From NCBI GenBank assembly GCA_964523885.1, contig CAZFYX010000047.1:1-64000 (forward strand): a stretch of DNA of 64,000 bases, written 5' to 3'. Shown here piece after piece: positions 8,854-17,151 of the stretch (the first letter of the stretch is position 1; each line of letters begins with the position of its first letter). The translations under genes were made by a program, and so were the position numbers. This stretch comes from SHXO01 sp964523885 (GTDB taxonomy: Bacteria > Pseudomonadota > Gammaproteobacteria > Burkholderiales > SHXO01). A model generated the notes under the pieces. It saw only the letters and a program-made list of their open reading frames with translations, did no database searches and was not told where the DNA came from.

Positions 8854-9393
8854 TTACGCTTTGAGCAGCGCGGCGGACATCCCCGCGAGCCTGCCGCGGA
8901 TGGAGCCGTCGATGACGGTGTCGCCGACCACCACCTTGACGCCGCCGATGAGGCTGCTATCGACGTTCACGTGGGGGTTGATGCGGCGCTTGAAGCGGCG
9001 CTCGAGGTCGCCTACGAGAGTCTGCAGCTGGGTGTCCTCGACCGGGAAGGCGGAGTCGATGTAGGCGTCCACCACGCCCTGCACGTCGTTCTTGTATTCC
9101 TCGAAGCGCTTCTGGATCTCGGGCAGCAGCACCAAGCGACCGTTCTCGGCCAGCACCCGGACGAAGTTGCGCACCTCGTTGCTGACGCTCGCCCCGGTGA
9201 CGTCGAACAGCAGCTTGACACGCTGTGCGTCGGTCAGGTTCGGGTCACCAAGGAGAGTGACCACCTCGAGATGGCCAGCGAAGGCGGCCATGCTGGCCAG
9301 AGCCTGCGACCACTGGTCCAGTGTCCCGTTCTGCTCGGCCAGCTTGAAGACCGCTTCGGCGTACGGCCGTGCGATGGTTGTGGGCTCCGCCAT
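8854..9393 (-). CDS. atpH: ATP synthase F1 delta subunit
   Basis: 179-residue peripheral-stalk subunit linking F1 to the b subunits. The N-terminal helical domain begins MAEPTTIARPYAEAVFKLA, and the C-terminal signature INPHVNVDSSLIGGVKVVVGD (around residues 138-158) is diagnostic of the OSCP/delta family. It begins eight bases after the atpF stop. Confidence 0.96.
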   Translation of the reverse strand: MAEPTTIARPYAEAVFKLAEQNGTLDQWSQALASMAAFAGHLEVVTLLGDPNLTDAQRVKLLFDVTGASVSNEVRNFVRVLAENGRLVLLPEIQKRFEEYKNDVQGVVDAYIDSAFPVEDTQLQTLVGDLERRFKRRINPHVNVDSSLIGGVKVVVGDTVIDGSIRGRLAGMSAALLKA

Positions 9394-9400
9394 GGCTCGG

Positions 9401-9871
9401 TTACAACTCCTGCTTGAGCTGAGTCAGCAGTTCGGCGTGGACCTTGGCATCGACCTCGCGCTTGAGGATGCGCTCGGCACCGGCCACCGCGATCTCCGCA
9501 ACCTGCTCGCGCAGTTGCTCGCGCGCACGGGAGAACTCCTGGTCGATCTCTGCCTTTGCGGCGACCAGGATGCGATCAGCTTCCGCCTTGGCAGCCTGCT
9601 TGGCCTCTTCGATGATCTGCGCTGCGCGCTGATCACCCTGCGCCACGATCTCCTGCGCCCGCGAGCGGGCCTCGCGCAGCGTCTCTTCCGCGTGCTGCGA
9701 GGACAGCTCGAGCTCGCGCCGTCCTTTCTCCGCCGCCGCCAGGCCTTCGGCGATGACTTTCTGGCGCGCTTCGATGGCGCGCATCATCGGCGGCCAGACG
9801 AACCGGGCCGTGAACCAGATGAAGGCCGCGAACGTCAGGGCCTGGGCGAACAGGGTGAAGTTGAGGTTCAT
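9401..9871 (-). CDS. atpF: ATP synthase Fo b subunit
   Basis: 156-residue stator stalk protein: one N-terminal membrane segment (MNLNFTLFAQALTFAAFIWFT) followed by a long charged, Ala/Glu/Arg-rich coiled coil. The length equals that of E. coli AtpF. Located between atpE and atpH as expected. Confidence 0.96.
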   Translation of the reverse strand: MNLNFTLFAQALTFAAFIWFTARFVWPPMMRAIEARQKVIAEGLAAAEKGRRELELSSQHAEETLREARSRAQEIVAQGDQRAAQIIEEAKQAAKAEADRILVAAKAEIDQEFSRAREQLREQVAEIAVAGAERILKREVDAKVHAELLTQLKQEL

Positions 9872-9899
9872 GACTTCAGCTCAGACGACGGAAGATACG

Positions 9900-10175
9900 T
9901 CAGCGGGCGACGACGGCGAGCAGCGGGTTGCCGAAGGCGAACAGCATCGCGAGACCCACGCCGATGATGAAGGAGGCGTCGATCAGGCCCAGCAGCAGGA
10001 ACACCTTGGCCTGCAGCTGCGGCACCAGTTCGGGCTGGCGCGCGGCACCTTCCAGGAAGCGGCTGCACATGATGCCCACGCCAATGCAGGCGCCGGCAGC
10101 ACCCAGGCCGATGATGAGGCCGATGCCGATGCCGGTGTAGGCCTGGATCAGGGCCAAGTACTGGACGTTTTCCAT
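9900..10175 (-). CDS. atpE: ATP synthase Fo c subunit (proton-type)
   Basis: 91-residue hairpin of two membrane helices that forms the c-ring. The ion-carrying carboxylate is Asp66 in LLGLIDASFIIG. The absence of the Gln/Glu/Ser-Thr set used by sodium-dependent rings points to proton coupling. The glycine-rich first helix (GIGIGLIIGLGAAGACIGVG) packs the ring. It follows atpB by 44 bases. Confidence 0.96.
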   Translation of the reverse strand: MENVQYLALIQAYTGIGIGLIIGLGAAGACIGVGIMCSRFLEGAARQPELVPQLQAKVFLLLGLIDASFIIGVGLAMLFAFGNPLLAVVAR

Positions 10176-10219
10176 CGCTTGTTTTCCTTTCTAGTAGGAC
10201 GAGAAGGGTACTGCGTTGA

Positions 10220-11026
10220 TCAGTGGTGCTCGTGGGCCATGCTGAGGTACACCACGGTCAGCATCATGAAGATGAAGGCCTGCAGTGCGACGATCAGGAT
10301 GTGGAAGATGGCCCATCCCAACCCGAGGATGGAGCCGAACACGGTGCCGACCAGGCCGGTGGCGGCCCAGATCCAGAGCAGAATGAAGATGATCTCGCCC
10401 GCGTACATGTTGCCGAACAGACGCAGGGAGTGCGACAGCGGCTTGGAGATGTACTCGACCAGGTTGAACAGGAGGTTGGCGGGCCACAGCAGCGGGTTGG
10501 ACCCGAACGGCGCGCAGAACAGCTCGTGCACGAAGCCGCCCACGCCCTTGACCTTGAGCGAGAAGAAGATCATCAGCACCCAGACCGACAAGGCGAGTGC
10601 GAATGTGGTGTTGACGTCGGCCGTGGCCACACCGCGCCAGTAGTGGACACCCAGGACGTGCTCGTAGAACAGCGCCATGATGTCCACCGGCAGGAAGTCC
10701 ATGGCGTTGAGCAGCAGCACCCAGACGAACACCGTCAGTGCGAGCGGTGCCACGAGCTGGTGCCGATCGCCGTGGGTGAAGATGCCCTTGACCTGCTCAT
10801 CGACGAAATCGACCAGGAGCTCGACGAAGGCCTGGCGCTTGCCGGGCACGCCGGCGGTTGCACCACGCACCACCCACCAGAGGAAGCCGAACGCGATGAC
10901 GCCGAGAACGACCGAGGTGATCAGGGTGTCGACGTTGAGGGACCAGAAGCCCTCGCCACCCTGCGTATTGAACGAGAGGTGATGCTTGATGTAATCGGTG
11001 GGGTTCAGCTCGTGCTCGGCGGCCAT
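10220..11026 (-). CDS. atpB: ATP synthase Fo a subunit
   Basis: 268-residue membrane subunit forming the proton half-channels. The essential stator arginine is R202 in PLSHSLRLFGNMYAGE. Five to six membrane segments are visible, and the C-terminal helix LQAFIFMMLTVVYLSMA is typical. The His-rich N-terminus (HELNPTDYIKHHL) is common in proteobacterial AtpB. It is encoded directly after atpI. Confidence 0.97.
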   Translation of the reverse strand: MAAEHELNPTDYIKHHLSFNTQGGEGFWSLNVDTLITSVVLGVIAFGFLWWVVRGATAGVPGKRQAFVELLVDFVDEQVKGIFTHGDRHQLVAPLALTVFVWVLLLNAMDFLPVDIMALFYEHVLGVHYWRGVATADVNTTFALALSVWVLMIFFSLKVKGVGGFVHELFCAPFGSNPLLWPANLLFNLVEYISKPLSHSLRLFGNMYAGEIIFILLWIWAATGLVGTVFGSILGLGWAIFHILIVALQAFIFMMLTVVYLSMAHEHH

Positions 11027-11051
11027 TTGCGGTGAACTCGGGCGAATGGGG

Positions 11052-11423
11052 TCAGTTGTCGCGGACGAAGGCCGCCATGGAGAAGATCAGCGTCGTGATC
11101 ACGAACGTAAGGATCAGGTCTACTACAACGACAGCGTCATATAACTTGAGCACCAGCCAGAGCAGCAGCACGGTGAGGCCGATCTTGATCGCCTCGGCGC
11201 GCAGCATGCCGAGCAGTGCGAACTGTGCCGGCTGGGCCTGCGCGAGGTTGCCCATCAGCGCGAACACCACACCGGCCACGATGGTCACCGTGCCCCCCAG
11301 CGCGGCGGAGGCTGCCCCGTGCGGGCCGGAGAGGAACCCGAACGCGAGGGTCAGCACGGCAGTGACGATGATCTGCCACCGCAACACCGTGCGGATGGGC
11401 CGGCTCGTCAGGCGGTTCAACAT
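11052..11423 (-). CDS. atpI: ATP synthase accessory protein AtpI (UncI)
   Basis: 123-residue small membrane protein with four hydrophobic segments, the first gene of the operon. AtpI proteins help assemble the c-ring or conduct Mg2+ in some bacteria; which applies here is unknown. Assignment rests on position directly upstream of atpB, size and topology, plus the weak family pattern LLRWQ..........PHGAASAALGG. A promoter lies just upstream. Confidence 0.85.
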   Translation of the reverse strand: MLNRLTSRPIRTVLRWQIIVTAVLTLAFGFLSGPHGAASAALGGTVTIVAGVVFALMGNLAQAQPAQFALLGMLRAEAIKIGLTVLLLWLVLKLYDAVVVVDLILTFVITTLIFSMAAFVRDN

Positions 11424-11450
11424 CCCGGCGGGCCCGCAGCAAAGCCTCGC

Positions 11451-11480
11451 ATTCTAGTGCGCTGCACCGTGGGCGGTCAA
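11451..11480 (-). promoter_or_regulatory. Predicted sigma-70 promoter of the atp operon
   Basis: On the minus strand TTGACC (plus 11475-11480) is followed after 18 bases by TAGAAT (plus 11451-11456); each hexamer differs from consensus at one base. The start site would be near 11444, about 20 bases before the atpI ATG at 11423. It lies in the 119-base gap after parB. Confidence 0.65.
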
Positions 11481-11542
11481 TGCAGGCAACGCGAAAAGTA
11501 GGGGTATCCCGTGCAGCACCCGGGGCCGGCAGGGCAGGGCCG

Positions 11543-12391
11543 TCAACCGTTGAGACGCGCGACGAGATCGTCGAGCTGATCCAAAGTTCCGAATGAAATC
11601 ACGAGCTTGCCATTTCCCTTGCGACCCGCCTGGATGGACACCGCGAGACCGAGTCGATCCGACATCTCTTCCTCGAGGCGCGCGACATCGCGATCCTTCT
11701 CAGCCGGCCTGGTGCTGGCCGCCGGGCGTTGTGCCGTGCGGGCGAGATGCTCGGCTTCGCGCACGCTCAGGCCGCGCAGCGCGATGACGTTGGCCACTTC
11801 GATCTGCGTTGCCGGCGCCAGCGGCAGCAGCGCCCGGGCGTGCCCCATGTCGACTTTGCCCTGCATCACCAGATCCTGGACCGGCTTGGCGAGCTGCAGC
11901 AGCCGCAGGAGATTGCTCACCCCGCTGCGCGAGCGTCCGACTGCGGCCGCAGCGTCCTCGTGGGTCATGCCGAACTCCGCGATCAGCCGCTGGATGCCCT
12001 GGGCTTCCTCGAGCGGGTTGAGGTCCTCGCGCTGGATGTTCTCGATCAGGGCCATCGCCAGGGCATGGTCGTCGCGTACGCTGCGGACCAGTGCAGGGAC
12101 GGTGTCCAGGCCGGCCGCCCTGGCTGCACGCCAGCGGCGCTCACCGGCGATGATCTCGTAGCGGTTCTCCGCAACCGGGCGGACGAGGATCGGCTGCATC
12201 ACCCCCTGTGCCCGGATGGAATCGGCGAGGTCGGCGATGGAGTCGGGATCGATCTGCGTACGCGGCTGGTAACGCCCGGGTTGGAGCTGCGAAACCGGCA
12301 AGTCGGTCAATCGGTCCTCGCGCGCCGGCGCCTCCTCGTTTCCACCGAGCAGTGCGTCCAGGCCGCGACCCAGTCCCTTGGGCTTTGCCAT
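11543..12391 (-). CDS. parB: Chromosome partitioning protein ParB
   Basis: 282-residue ParB/Spo0J. The N-terminus MAKPKGLGRGLDALLGG carries the ParA-stimulating basic patch. The ParB/Srx CTPase domain follows with RRWRAARAAGLDTVPALVR, GERRWRAA and ENIQREDLNPLEEAQG (residues about 70-135). A helix-turn-helix (EDAAAAVGRSRSGVSNLLRLL) reads parS, and a dimerising tail ends the protein. Two parS sites lie about 3.4 kb upstream beside mnmE. It follows parA by 17 bases. Confidence 0.96.
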   Translation of the reverse strand: MAKPKGLGRGLDALLGGNEEAPAREDRLTDLPVSQLQPGRYQPRTQIDPDSIADLADSIRAQGVMQPILVRPVAENRYEIIAGERRWRAARAAGLDTVPALVRSVRDDHALAMALIENIQREDLNPLEEAQGIQRLIAEFGMTHEDAAAAVGRSRSGVSNLLRLLQLAKPVQDLVMQGKVDMGHARALLPLAPATQIEVANVIALRGLSVREAEHLARTAQRPAASTRPAEKDRDVARLEEEMSDRLGLAVSIQAGRKGNGKLVISFGTLDQLDDLVARLNG

Positions 12392-12408
12392 CGTGTCGTT
12401 CGCCTCGT

Positions 12409-13173
12409 CTACGCAGCGGCCTTGGACAGCATCTCGCCGGCGAGCGCAAGGTAGGCCAATGCGCCCTTCGACTGGCGATCGAGCGTCAGCGCCGGCACAC
12501 CGTGGCTGGGCGCTTCCGCGAGCCGGATGTTACGCGGGATCACGGTCCGGTAGACCTTGTCCCCGAAGTGCTGCTGCAGTTGTTCGGAAACCTGTTGTGC
12601 CAGGGTGTTGCGCGGGTCGTACATCGTGCGCAGCAGGCCCTCGATCTCCAGCCTGGGATTCAGATTGACGCGGACCTTCTTGATGGTCTGCACTAGATCC
12701 GACAGCCCTTCCAGCGCGTAGTACTCGCACTGCATCGGGATCATCACGGCATGCGCCGCGCACAACCCGTTGACGGTAAGAAGGTTCAACGCCGGGGGGC
12801 AGTCGATGAAGATGAAGTGATAGTCGGCTTCGACCTCCGCCAGGGCACGCTTCAGCCGTGTCTCCCGCTCGGGCAGATCGACCAGTTCGACCTCGGCGCC
12901 CGCAAGCTCGCGGTTCGCCGGCACCAGATCGTAGTTTGCGCTGGCCTTGGTACACGCCGCGCGGATATCGGAAGCTCCAAGCAGCACTTCGTAAACGGAG
13001 CGAGCGAGCGCTCGCTTGTCCACGCCGCTCCCCATCGTTGCGTTGCCTTGCGGATCGAGATCGACCAGCAGCACGCGCCGGCCGGCGAGGGCCAGGCTGG
13101 CCGCCAGGTTGATGCTGGTGGTCGTCTTGCCAACGCCGCCCTTCTGATTCGCAATCGCCAGTATCCGCGCCAT
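12409..13173 (-). CDS. parA: Chromosome partitioning ATPase ParA (Soj-like)
   Basis: 254-residue Walker-type ATPase that moves ParB-parS complexes over the nucleoid. The deviant Walker A KGGVGKTTT is at residues 11-19, and the switch aspartate is in LLVDLDPQGNATMG (about 38-51). The start MARILAIANQKGG is chosen because it is the universal N-terminus; the open frame continues upstream only as an out-of-frame shadow of rsmG. It begins eight bases after the rsmG stop, so rsmG, parA and parB look co-transcribed. Confidence 0.96.
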   Translation of the reverse strand: MARILAIANQKGGVGKTTTSINLAASLALAGRRVLLVDLDPQGNATMGSGVDKRALARSVYEVLLGASDIRAACTKASANYDLVPANRELAGAEVELVDLPERETRLKRALAEVEADYHFIFIDCPPALNLLTVNGLCAAHAVMIPMQCEYYALEGLSDLVQTIKKVRVNLNPRLEIEGLLRTMYDPRNTLAQQVSEQLQQHFGDKVYRTVIPRNIRLAEAPSHGVPALTLDRQSKGALAYLALAGEMLSKAAA

Positions 13174-13181
13174 GCCGTCCC

Positions 13182-13805
13182 TCATCCCAAGCGCAGCAGC
13201 ACGAGATGCCGTGCTGCATTCAGACCGGGTACCGCAAGCGGAATGCTCTGTACCAGGCTCGCATCGGCCGGGAGCTGCGCCAGCTCCTCGTCCGGATGCA
13301 CGCCCTTCATCGCCGCCAGCATGCCGCCGCGCTTCAGCAGGCTGCGGGCGGCGTCGGCGAATCCAGCCAGGTCCGAAAAGGCGCGCGACACCGCGACGTC
13401 GAAGCGCTCGGCCGGCTGCCACTCTTCGGCCCGCCCGACGTGGACCTCCACGTTTCGCAAACCGCACTCGATCACAGCCTGGCGCAGGAAGGCGCCCTTC
13501 TTGTGATTGCTGTCCAGCAGCGTGATGCGCTGCTCCGGACGCGCGATGGCCAGCGGGATTCCCGGCAGGCCGCCGCCGCTGCCGATGTCGACCGTGCGCC
13601 CGGCCGGGATGTGCGGCACCACGGCCAGGCAGTCGAGCAGGTGGTGCGTCACCAGCCGGGACGCTTCCCGGATCGCAGTGAGGTTGTAGGTGCGATTCCA
13701 CTTCTGCAGCAACGCGACATACCGCAGCAGCTGGTCGTGTGCGCCCGCAGGAAGGTGCAGGCCGAGTGCGGCAATTCCGTCGCTGAGATCTGGTTCGACC
13801 GCCAT
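13182..13805 (-). CDS. rsmG: 16S rRNA (guanine527-N7)-methyltransferase
   Basis: 207-residue SAM-dependent methyltransferase that modifies G527 of 16S rRNA; loss gives low-level streptomycin resistance. The SAM site is TVDIGSGGGLPGIPLAIARP, with LLDSNHKKGAFLRQ next, the standard GidB sequence. It lies four bases after mnmG, the classic gidA-gidB pair, and precedes parA. Confidence 0.95.
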   Translation of the reverse strand: MAVEPDLSDGIAALGLHLPAGAHDQLLRYVALLQKWNRTYNLTAIREASRLVTHHLLDCLAVVPHIPAGRTVDIGSGGGLPGIPLAIARPEQRITLLDSNHKKGAFLRQAVIECGLRNVEVHVGRAEEWQPAERFDVAVSRAFSDLAGFADAARSLLKRGGMLAAMKGVHPDEELAQLPADASLVQSIPLAVPGLNAARHLVLLRLG

Positions 13806-13809
13806 CGTC

Positions 13810-15696
13810 TCAGGCCGCCTTGCCGCCGGCGTTGATGCGCTTGAGGTGCACGAGCAGCAACGAGATCGCAGCCGGAGTGATACCCGAGATGCGGCTGGCC
13901 TGTCCGATGGTCTCCGGGCGATGCTGGGCGAGCTTCTGCTGGACCTCCTTGGACAGCCCGCGGACGGTGCGGTAGTCGAGATCCGGCGGGAGGGACAGGT
14001 GCTCGTTGCTTGCCTGGCGTTCGATCTCGGTCTGCTGGCGATCGATATAGCCTTGATATTTGACCTGAATCTCCACCTGATCGGAAACGGCGGCAGGTTG
14101 TTGACCCGGCGCCGGCGCCAGTTCCGACAACGCAGCGTACGTCACTCCAGGCCGGCGCAGCAGTTCCTCCAGGAGGTACTCGCGCTCGAGCACCTGGCCG
14201 AAGATTCGCGTCTGGACCTCGCTCGGTACGACCCGGGGATTCAGCCAAGTGGCCCGAAGACGCTGGCGCTCCCGCTCGATGGCTTCGCGCTTGCGCTCGA
14301 ACTGTGCGAAGCGATCATCGCTCAGCAGTCCAAGCCGGTGCGCCTGCTCGGACAACCGCAAGTCAGCGTTGTCCTCGCGCAGTGTCAGGCGGTATTCCGC
14401 GCGACTTGTGAACATGCGATAGGGCTCGCTTACTCCGCGGGTGACGAGGTCGTCGACCAGCACGCCAAGGTAAGCTTGCTCCCGCCCGGGCACCCATGCA
14501 TCGACGCCCCGCACCTGCAGTGCGGCGTTGAGGCCGGCGAGCAGCCCTTGTGCTGCCGCCTCCTCATAGCCCGTGGTGCCATTGATCTGCCCGGCCAGGA
14601 ACAGACCTGCGATGACCTTGGATTCGAGCGAGATCCTGAGACTGCGCGGATCGTAGTAGTCGTACTCGATCGCATACCCCGGACGCGTGATGTGCGCCTG
14701 TTCCAGGCCGCGAATCGATCTGACGAGCGCGACCTGGACATCGTAGGGAAGGCTCGTGGAGATCCCGTTCGGGTAGATCTCGTGTGTCGTCAGACCTTCC
14801 GGCTCGAGGAAGACCTGATGGCTTTCCTTCTCCGCGAATCGGACGACCTTGTCTTCCACCGACGGGCAGTAACGCGGCCCGACGCCCTGAATCACGCCAC
14901 TATACATGGGCGAGCGATCCAGTCCGCTGCGTATGATGTCGTGGGTCTGCGAATTGGTATGCGTGATCCAGCAGGGAACCTGGGGCGGGCGGTTGGCCGG
15001 CGGGTCCCAGAAGGAGAAGCAGGGCAGGGGTTCATCCCCGGGTTGCCGCTCCATCCCCGAGAAGTCGATGGTCCGGCCATCGAGTCTGGGTGGCGTGCCT
15101 GTTTTCAGCCGCGCCGCCGGGAGCTGCAACTCACGCAGCCGGGCAGCCAGCGATACCGCCGGCGGATCTCCAGCCCGACCTGCCTGGTAGTTGCTCAACC
15201 CAACGTGGATCAGGCCTGACAGGAAGGTACCGGCAGTCAGGACGACGGCCTTGGCGCCAAACTGCACGCCGATCTGGGTGCGCACGCCAGCGACCCGATC
15301 CCCGGCGAGAACCAGATCCTCCGCGGCTTGCTGGAAGACTGACAGCCGGGGGGTATTTTCAATCGTGCTGCGGATGACCCGCCTGTAGAGTGCCCGGTCG
15401 GCTTGCGCACGGGTAGCGCGGACCGCCGGGCCCTTGCTGGCGTTCAAGGTTCGAAACTGGATGCCCGCGCGGTCGGCCGCCCAGCCCATGATCCCACCGA
15501 GCGCATCGACTTCCCGCACCAGGTGGCCTTTACCGATCCCGCCAATGGAGGGATTGCAGGACATCTGGCCGAGCGTTTCGACGTTGTGTGTCAGCAGCAG
15601 TGTCCGCGCCCCGGCCCGGACGGCAGCCAGCGCCGCCTCCGTGCCGGCATGGCCGCCGCCCACGACGATTACGTCAAAGGTCTCCGCGAAGGTCAC
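13810..15696 (-). CDS. mnmG: tRNA uridine 5-carboxymethylaminomethyl modification enzyme MnmG (GidA)
   Basis: 628-residue FAD-dependent enzyme that, with MnmE, modifies the wobble uridine of several tRNAs. It has an N-terminal dinucleotide-binding motif VVGGGHAGTEAA, the CNPSIGGIGKGHLVREVDALGG segment, and the family signature GPRYCPSVEDKV. The start is GTG (MTFAETFDVIVVGG), matching the usual N-terminus although no strong ribosome-binding site precedes it. Its partner mnmE lies upstream, separated by 126 bases that carry two parS sites. Confidence 0.96.
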   Translation of the reverse strand: MTFAETFDVIVVGGGHAGTEAALAAVRAGARTLLLTHNVETLGQMSCNPSIGGIGKGHLVREVDALGGIMGWAADRAGIQFRTLNASKGPAVRATRAQADRALYRRVIRSTIENTPRLSVFQQAAEDLVLAGDRVAGVRTQIGVQFGAKAVVLTAGTFLSGLIHVGLSNYQAGRAGDPPAVSLAARLRELQLPAARLKTGTPPRLDGRTIDFSGMERQPGDEPLPCFSFWDPPANRPPQVPCWITHTNSQTHDIIRSGLDRSPMYSGVIQGVGPRYCPSVEDKVVRFAEKESHQVFLEPEGLTTHEIYPNGISTSLPYDVQVALVRSIRGLEQAHITRPGYAIEYDYYDPRSLRISLESKVIAGLFLAGQINGTTGYEEAAAQGLLAGLNAALQVRGVDAWVPGREQAYLGVLVDDLVTRGVSEPYRMFTSRAEYRLTLREDNADLRLSEQAHRLGLLSDDRFAQFERKREAIERERQRLRATWLNPRVVPSEVQTRIFGQVLEREYLLEELLRRPGVTYAALSELAPAPGQQPAAVSDQVEIQVKYQGYIDRQQTEIERQASNEHLSLPPDLDYRTVRGLSKEVQQKLAQHRPETIGQASRISGITPAAISLLLVHLKRINAGGKAA

Positions 15697-15740
15697 AGTG
15701 TGCGAGCTTCCGAGCGCAGGGGAGGGGACTGAAAGGAGGG

Positions 15741-15758
15741 GGCGGCAATAATACCGCC
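15741..15758. repeat. Small hairpin between mnmE and mnmG
   Basis: GGCGG (15741-15745) pairs with CCGCC (15754-15758) around an A/T-rich eight-base loop. There is no T-run, so it is a weak terminator at best; it could be an mRNA structure after mnmE or part of the parS neighbourhood. Confidence 0.4.
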
Positions 15759-15777
15759 AGCTTCAATCGACGGCCAG

Positions 15778-15793
15778 TGTTCCACGTGAAACA
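15778..15793. other. parS centromere site 1
   Basis: The 16-mer TGTTCCACGTGAAACA matches the ParB-binding parS consensus (TGTTNCACGTGNAACA). Together with the second copy 29 bases away it would load ParB encoded at 11543-12391. It lies about 4 kb from dnaA, as expected for a chromosomal centromere near oriC. Confidence 0.92.
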
Positions 15794-15806
15794 TCGACGC
15801 TGTCGA

Positions 15807-15822
15807 GGTTCCACGTGGAACA
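15807..15822. other. parS centromere site 2
   Basis: GGTTCCACGTGGAACA matches parS at 15 of 16 positions (first base G instead of T) and its core is a perfect palindrome. It ends on the base before the mnmE stop codon. The centre-to-centre distance to site 1 is 29 bases, just under three helical turns. Confidence 0.88.
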
Positions 15823-17151
15823 TCACTTACCGATACAGAACCTGCCAAATATCTCACCCAACAGGTCGTCGGCGGTGAACGTTCCGGTGACCTCGCCCAA
15901 CGCATCCTGGGCGAGGCGCAACTCCTCTGCGAACAACTCCAGATGTGTGGACTGTCGGGCAGCCTCGTCGAGATGACGGGCAGTCCGACCCAGGGCATCC
16001 ATGTGCCGCGCCCGAGCCGCAAAGACCCCTGCTTCCGGTGGAACCCATCCCAGTGCAGCGAGAATTCTGCCCTTGAGCTCGCTCAATCCGACTCTCTCCC
16101 TCGCCGCAATCGACAACTCGGTACCGGGGACCGGAACGCCGGGAGCCAGATCGGCCTTGTTGGCCACCACGATCCGTGACAGCCCACCCGGGAGAGCATC
16201 CAGGATCGCTTGATCTGCCGTGGTGATTCCGCTGCGGGCATCGACGAGCAGAATCGCCAGGTCCGCCTCCTTGAGCGAATGCCAGGTCCTATCCACACCG
16301 AGGCGCTCGACTACATCGTCGGTGCGACGCAGGCCCGCCGTATCGAGCAGTTGGATCGGTACGCCATCAAGCTGGACATGCTCTCGGAGAACATCGCGGG
16401 TAGTTCCCGGGACATCCGTCACGATAGCCACGTCCGACTCGGCAAGCTGATTCATGAGCGTCGATTTGCCGACATTCGGCAAGCCGCAGAGCACCACCCT
16501 GGCGCCCTCGTTCAGGAGGCGTCCGGACCGGGCGGACGACTGAACCCGATGGAGTTGCTGACGAACCCGGGCCAGCCGCTCGAACCCACCTCGCGCCGAG
16601 AGGAGATCGACATCTTCTTCGGGAAAGTCGATGCAGGCTTCGACCAGCGTTCGAAGCTCGATGAGTTGCCGCAGAAGTGCATTGATTGCGCTGGAGAACT
16701 CCCCCGTCAGGGAGCGCATCGCCGAGCGCGCGGCCGCGTCTGAACCGGCCTCGATCAGGTCGGCGACAGCCTCGGCCTGGGCCAGATCGAGTTGTCCGTT
16801 GAGGAAGGCCCGCCGCGTGAACTCTCCAGGCTGCGCAGGCCGGGCGCCGAGCCGAACGCATCGCGCCAGCAGCAGCGTGAGTACGACGGGACCCCCATGC
16901 CCTTGCAGTTCGAGCACGTCCTCTCCCGTGTAGGAGTGGGGCCCGGGGAAATAGAGCGCCAGTCCCCGATCGATGGCTGTTCCATCCTCGTCCAGGAATC
17001 CGCTGAGGACTGCCTGCCGGGGAGGGAGCACCACACCGCCGGTGAGCGCCCGGGAGATGGGCGTGAGGTCGGGTCCGGACAGCCGTACGATGCCGATCGC
17101 GCCACGCCCGGGCGGCGTGGCGATGGCAACGATCGGGTCAGCTGGCCTCAT
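15823..17151 (-). CDS. mnmE: tRNA modification GTPase MnmE (TrmE)
   Basis: 442-residue GTPase partner of MnmG. The N-terminal tetrahydrofolate-binding domain (residues 1-120) includes ATPPGRGAIGIVRLSG; helical segments flank the G domain with G1 GLPNVGKS (223-230), the DVPGTTRD switch (246-253), DTAG (270-273) and NKAD. The C-terminus is the invariant CIGK. The ATG at 17151 (MRPADPIVAI) gives the conserved start; an upstream in-frame extension would lie inside yidC. Its first 14 bases overlap the yidC end. Confidence 0.97.
   Translation of the reverse strand: MRPADPIVAIATPPGRGAIGIVRLSGPDLTPISRALTGGVVLPPRQAVLSGFLDEDGTAIDRGLALYFPGPHSYTGEDVLELQGHGGPVVLTLLLARCVRLGARPAQPGEFTRRAFLNGQLDLAQAEAVADLIEAGSDAAARSAMRSLTGEFSSAINALLRQLIELRTLVEACIDFPEEDVDLLSARGGFERLARVRQQLHRVQSSARSGRLLNEGARVVLCGLPNVGKSTLMNQLAESDVAIVTDVPGTTRDVLREHVQLDGVPIQLLDTAGLRRTDDVVERLGVDRTWHSLKEADLAILLVDARSGITTADQAILDALPGGLSRIVVANKADLAPGVPVPGTELSIAARERVGLSELKGRILAALGWVPPEAGVFAARARHMDALGRTARHLDEAARQSTHLELFAEELRLAQDALGEVTGTFTADDLLGEIFGRFCIGK

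Noticed and set aside
12409..13701. Extended ParA of 430 residues
   Set aside because: The extension is the out-of-frame reading of rsmG; ParA homology starts exactly at the ATG at 13173.
13690..15219. 509-codon plus-strand open frame over rsmG and mnmG
   Set aside because: Antisense to two well-conserved genes and lacks any motif.
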